A stretch of DNA of 64,000 bases, taken from assembly GCA_002989075.1 (NCBI GenBank), contig PSQN01000016.1:2558336-2622335 (forward strand), in the 5' to 3' direction. This document shows positions 62,193 through 64,000 of the stretch, piece by piece. Position 1 is the stretch's first letter. Each line of letters opens with the position of its first letter. A program made the position numbers and the translations under genes. The notes beneath the pieces were generated by a model that had not been told where the DNA came from, ran no database searches, and was given only the letters and a program-made list of their open reading frames with translations. The stretch comes from Arthonia radiata. Taxonomy: Eukaryota; Ascomycota; Arthoniomycetes; Arthoniales; Arthoniaceae.

Positions 62193-64000
62193 ATGTCTTC
62201 TGATCTCGCAGAGTATGTTGCTTGTCACATTGACCTCCGTCTTCTCTTACTAACACATTGTAAAGGTCGCTGACCCAGGATCAAATTCCCATCAAGTTTC
62301 AGTGTGCACTTTGCAACCGTCCTGCGATCGACGCTTTCCGCCTCTTCTGCTGCGACCGCCCAGCATGCTCAGAGTGTTAGTATCATCAGGCTTCAGCATA
62401 TTTAGCCCACGTTGCTGACCCATTCAGGTCACGCGAAGCTTCCCGAGACGTGCGCGCTTTGCTCACATAGTCCGCTTTCCAAGGAGGATTGTAAGCCTCA
62501 CATAAGCCTCCGCAGATCCATCAAAGCCTTCCTTCGCGCCGAGGAGAAGAAGCGCCAGAAGAATGAAGTCGCTCCGACGTTACCAAATGGTCAAAGCACT
62601 GAGCCGCAGGAGGACCAGGTGCAGCCGTCTTCCGTTCGACAGCAACTGGCTCCAGTCGCGGAAGATGAGATCACAGTCCCAGAGATCGAACCAGCGGACA
62701 ATGCTGCACCAAATGAACACGCTGATGTCATCAATGCTACAGCACAGGACGCGGATGTCGCTATTGTAGGCGCATGAATGTTTGAGACTGCCCATGCAAA
62801 TGCTGATTCGGCTTACCAGGAATCGCGCGAGGAAGACATGCCGACCGCCCACGCTGACGAGTCCGCGGAGATGGATGTCGAACAAGTGAGCGACACTTCG
62901 TCCGTGGATATTCGAGTGTCCCCACCTCCACCCCATCCTAGCGAGCTGGAAGCGCATCACAATGCGAATGATTTAATGGCACCGTCGCAATCACAAAAAG
63001 GAGGCATGCAAGCTGTCGGGCAAGATGGCAGCAATTTCGACATGAATAATATGGGTGGCTTCAATGCTGGCTTCAACATGTGGGGACCGAACAATATGGA
63101 TCCAATGATGGGCATGGCGGCAATGCAAAACATGAGTATGTATTTTCCGCCCGGATTTTCCTGGCTCTTGACTGACTGTTCGACTAGATATGGCGGGCAT
63201 GATGCCTCCAGCGATGTTTCAACAGTGGCAAAACATGCAACAGATGATGAACGCGAACAACTTCAATGGCATGAATATGGCTGGGATGAACATGGGACCA
63301 ATGGGGGGTTATGGTGGGAACTTCAACGATTGGGGATCGTTCAACGGCGTGGAAAACATGAACATGATGAATGGAGACTACGGAAACAATGGTTATTTCC
63401 CTGGCCCTCGAAATCATCGAGGCAATTTCAATCGTGGTCGTGGTCGTAATGAAAATACTCAACGTCCCCGTTTCCGTGGGGCAGCAAATGCACCACAGGG
63501 TCCTGCTCGTGAGTTTGGCAGAGGCTCTTCCTTCCACGGTCATCAGTCTGGCCGCTTTGCCGAGGAGCAAGGGCATCCACATGTCGCTCAGAGCAGACGC
63601 GATTCACAGCCCACACGACAAGAAGAGACTCGGACCGAGACAAATGGTGAACATGCAGAGGTCGTGAACGGACCGGTCGATGAGACTGGCAAGAACATTC
63701 TGAAGAAGTATTCCTTACGGCAATACACTCAGAACCAGGACCAGCAGATTCCTGCAGAGGCTGTCACTAATGATGAAGCAAATGCTGAGCCTAGCGTCGA
63801 TGATGTTCCTGCGACTAACCTTTCTGAGCATGAAATGGATTCTGCTGCTCCGAAAGACGTTCCTGTAGACTTTCACACTGATGATGTAGGACAATCACGT
63901 GATGAGCCCCAATTCCAGCAAGATTCCCATGCGGATCACCATGGTGCTGGAGATGAGTCAAGCTTTGGCACGAGTATTCCTCAAGGCCCTGCTTCGCGAT
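62193..64000 (+). CDS. RING-like zinc-finger protein, 3' end beyond window
   Basis: Five exons: 62193-62212, 62266-62375, 62428-62765, 62820-63135 and 63188-64000 and onward. Introns of 52-54 nt have GTATGT, GTTAGT, GTAGGC and GTATGT donors. At least 532 residues. A cysteine-rich module near the N-terminus has C20-x2-C23-x11-CC(35,36)-x4-C41-x2-C44-x7-C52-x2-C55, a RING/U-box-like arrangement split by intron 2 inside a Cys codon. A Lys-rich helix (LRAEEKKRQK) follows, then an acidic Ala/Glu/Asp-rich region, a Met/Asn/Gly-rich low-complexity region (about residues 210-310) and an RGRGR patch of RGG type, typical of RNA-binding or condensate-forming tails. It resembles uncharacterised fungal RING proteins. 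An E3 ligase or RNA-processing role is possible but unproven. The frame is open to the last base. Confidence 0.8.

Noticed and set aside
1-64000. CRISPR arrays, rRNA or tRNA genes, bacterial-type operons.
   Set aside because: No regularly spaced short repeats, no rRNA signature and no cloverleaf that I could recognise; the gene structure is eukaryotic.

Overview
The window reads as a filamentous ascomycete (Pezizomycotina, probably Dothideomycete-like) chromosome with two very different compartments. Bases 1 to about 54,450 are AT-rich, TpA-rich and carry no intact gene. Nearly every coding frame there is broken by TAA/TAG codons that look like CAA, CAG and TGG changed by C-to-T or G-to-A transitions, the signature of repeat-induced point mutation (RIP). 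Bases 54,450 to 64,000 have balanced composition and five intact-looking genes with short introns (52-91 nt, CTAAC/CTGAC branch sites). The species cannot be named from the sequence.

The AT-rich part is a nested stack of LTR retrotransposons. I use working labels. E1 (1-4634, minus, partial), E2 (5084-5934, minus, fragment), E3 (5935-13224, plus, full), E4 (13225-33448, minus, truncated and interrupted twice), E5 (17274-24616, minus, full, inside E4 gag), E7 (33449-36489) and E8 (36490-38073) (both minus, truncated), E9 (38636-52938, plus, full) and E10 (40433-47581, plus, full, inside E9) are one Ty3/gypsy chromovirus family with two LTR subfamilies, A and B. E6 (25084-33096, plus, full, inside the E4 LTR) is a second chromovirus family, C. 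Perfect 5-bp target duplications mark E5, E6 and E9; E10's differ by one transition. Below them lies a Ty1/copia relic (38080-38635, resuming at 52944-53155), then an unidentified RIP-worn stretch to about 54,440.

The A/B family encodes gag, then protease-RT-RNase H-integrase-chromodomain in a frame offset by -1. It also carries a second gene on the opposite strand, between the chromodomain and the 3' LTR. This antisense frame is exactly 576 nt in E2, E5, E9 and E10, and keeps six cysteine positions with the spacing C-X2-C-X6-C-X8-C-X2-C-X6-C, which fits the fungal Zn2Cys6 cluster, followed by a predicted coiled coil. It overlaps the end of pol tail-to-tail by 77 nt (A) or 92 nt (B). Subfamilies A and B differ in this gene and in the adjoining U3, but share pol and the R/U5 part of the LTR. 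The A U3 has two CCG-N13-CGG pairs; the B U3 has a 33-bp palindrome. I infer, as a hypothesis only, that the element encodes a dimeric regulator of its own U3. Both families also lack a tRNA-type primer site and instead have a site complementary to a stretch of their own LTR, as in Tf1 self-priming.

The gene-rich end holds, in order: a glycerophosphocholine acyltransferase (GPC1-type, minus), DDI1 (plus, ubiquitin-like/aspartyl-protease/UBA shuttle), an HSL-type alpha/beta hydrolase (minus), a small GFA/CENP-V zinc protein (minus), and the first 532 codons of a RING-like zinc-finger protein (plus) running off the window. GPC1/DDI1 and GFA/RING are divergent pairs sharing promoter regions; DDI1 and the hydrolase are convergent. 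These are housekeeping-type genes with no evident joint pathway.
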